From NCBI GenBank assembly GCA_017472605.1, contig JAFUPV010000018.1, positions 1 through 40,353 of the forward strand: a stretch of 40,353 bases of DNA. Reading direction: 5' to 3'. The translations under genes were made by a program, and so were the position numbers. Positions 39,906 to 40,353 of this stretch are shown in pieces. How positions within the stretch are numbered: the first letter of the stretch is position 1; each line of letters begins with the position of its first letter. Under the pieces are notes generated by a model. It searched no databases, was not told the origin of the DNA, and worked only from the letters and a program-made list of their open reading frames with translations. The DNA comes from Lachnospiraceae bacterium (lineage in GTDB: Bacteria > Bacillota > Clostridia > Lachnospirales > Lachnospiraceae).

Positions 39906-40265
39906 ATGTACGAAACTTATCTTAACAAAATCGAAGATGTTGGCAAGCTTAGAAATCTGAAGCCCGGCACTATTCGAACCTACAAAAATAATGTCAGCGA
40001 TTTTCTGAAATTTATCAATAAACACCCTGACGATCTCACTTGTGAAGATGCAAGAGATTTCCTTTTGTATCTCAAAAATAAAGGAGATAAAGCTTCCACT
40101 CTCAACAACAAAAATGGAGCACTTGTATTTTTCTACAAGCGTGTTCTGGGAAAACTTTGGGATGATAACCTTGTTCCCAGCGCCATTAATGATTATGCTG
40201 TTCCGAAAGTGCTTTCGATGCTGACACTGTCACCAAAATTTTCATCATCACGGCTTAATCTGTAA
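39906..40265 (+). pseudogene. Truncated tyrosine recombinase/integrase (N-terminal SAM-like domain only)
   Basis: From ATG 39906 (GGAGG 7 nt upstream) the product starts YETYLNKIEDVGKLRNLKPG and continues TIRTYKNNVSDFLKFINKHP, the core-binding domain of XerC-like integrases, including KASTLNNKNGALVFFYKRVL and a VPKVLS end where the catalytic domain should begin. Family similarity stops at about 40210. The last 15 or so residues come from antisense sequence of a serine recombinase gene. The R-H-R-Y catalytic domain is missing. Confidence 0.82.
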
Positions 40266-40294
40266 TATAGTGCGGTATTGTACGGTTGCTTCAT
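40193..40294 (-). pseudogene. N-terminal fragment of a large serine recombinase (Tn4451/TnpX-type)
   Basis: From ATG 40294 (AGGAGG upstream) the reading MKQPYNTAL followed by YYRLSRDDENFGDSVSIES is the start of conjugative-transposon serine recombinases, with the catalytic serine (Ser14). After about 28 codons, at about 40211-40216, the family match stops and the sequence becomes the antisense of the tyrosine integrase. The remaining recombinase (more than 450 residues) is gone. Confidence 0.85.
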
Positions 40295-40325
40295 TAAATC
40301 CTCCTTCTGTAAAACAACCCACGCT

Positions 40326-40350
40326 TACAATACTTCGTACTCGTATTGTA
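40326..40350. other. Inverted repeat upstream of the serine recombinase start
   Basis: TACAATAC (40326-40333) and GTATTGTA (40343-40350) form a perfect 8-bp inverted repeat around 9 nt. It lies about 30-55 nt before the recombinase start and could be an operator or part of an element end; the window stops here. Confidence 0.45.
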
Positions 40351-40353
40351 CTA

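Overview
The window looks like chromosome from an anaerobic gut Clostridium-type bacterium, most likely Lachnospiraceae (Bacillota). This is inferred from the gene repertoire: LplABC-type sugar uptake with a YesM/YesN-like two-component system, Crp plus ferredoxin, Rpn remnants and a Tn4451-type serine-recombinase fragment. AGGAGG ribosome binding sites, TTGACA/TATAAT promoters and mid-range G+C agree. No rRNA, tRNA, CRISPR array or intact mobile element was seen. Most genes are on the minus strand.

Region 1 (0.7-13.6 kb) is a pectin-type glycan utilisation locus. It has a large GH106-like glycosidase, two sugar permeases, a solute-binding protein, an FN3-GH28 enzyme, an AraC-type response regulator and its histidine kinase. 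Neither glycosidase has a signal peptide, so the model is import of oligosaccharides followed by cytoplasmic hydrolysis. The promoters of the binding-protein operon, the GH28 gene and the kinase-regulator operon share one 21-nt element at an identical distance from TATAAT, which is probably the binding site of the local response regulator.

Region 2 (13.7-25 kb) is mixed housekeeping and accessory genes. It holds an FMN-reductase/SCP2-like/membrane fusion, a MATE exporter, a GNAT acetyltransferase, a Lon-like AAA+ ATPase with an unusual Walker B, a lipoprotein plus Cys-rich secreted protein pair, and an AlbA/Schlafen-type regulator. A divergent redox module follows (Crp-type regulator; ferredoxin plus a small Hcp-like helical protein), then a collapsed alcohol dehydrogenase pseudogene.

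Region 3 (25.4-36.8 kb) contains two minus-strand operons that appear co-regulated. One is metB-like / malY-like / HD protein. The other is a zinc methyltransferase of the UroD/MtaA superfamily, an OppBC-SBP-DF peptide transporter and a PepV-like dipeptidase. Their promoters share a 45-bp upstream block (34/45 identical) with the same internal spacing and the same 18-bp -35/-10 spacer. Together they suggest an uncharacterised sulfur-compound or peptide-thiol scavenging regulon.

Region 4 (37-40.35 kb) has a CE2-like SGNH esterase and a cytoplasmic GH18 enzyme, separated by an Rpn nuclease relic that resembles a second relic at the left edge. At the right edge a truncated tyrosine integrase runs head-on into the first 28 or so codons of a serine recombinase, a scar of mobile DNA.

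In-frame minisatellites recur throughout (units of 15, 24, 45, 42/63 and 42 bp), inside coding linkers, in a 5' leader and at an operon junction.
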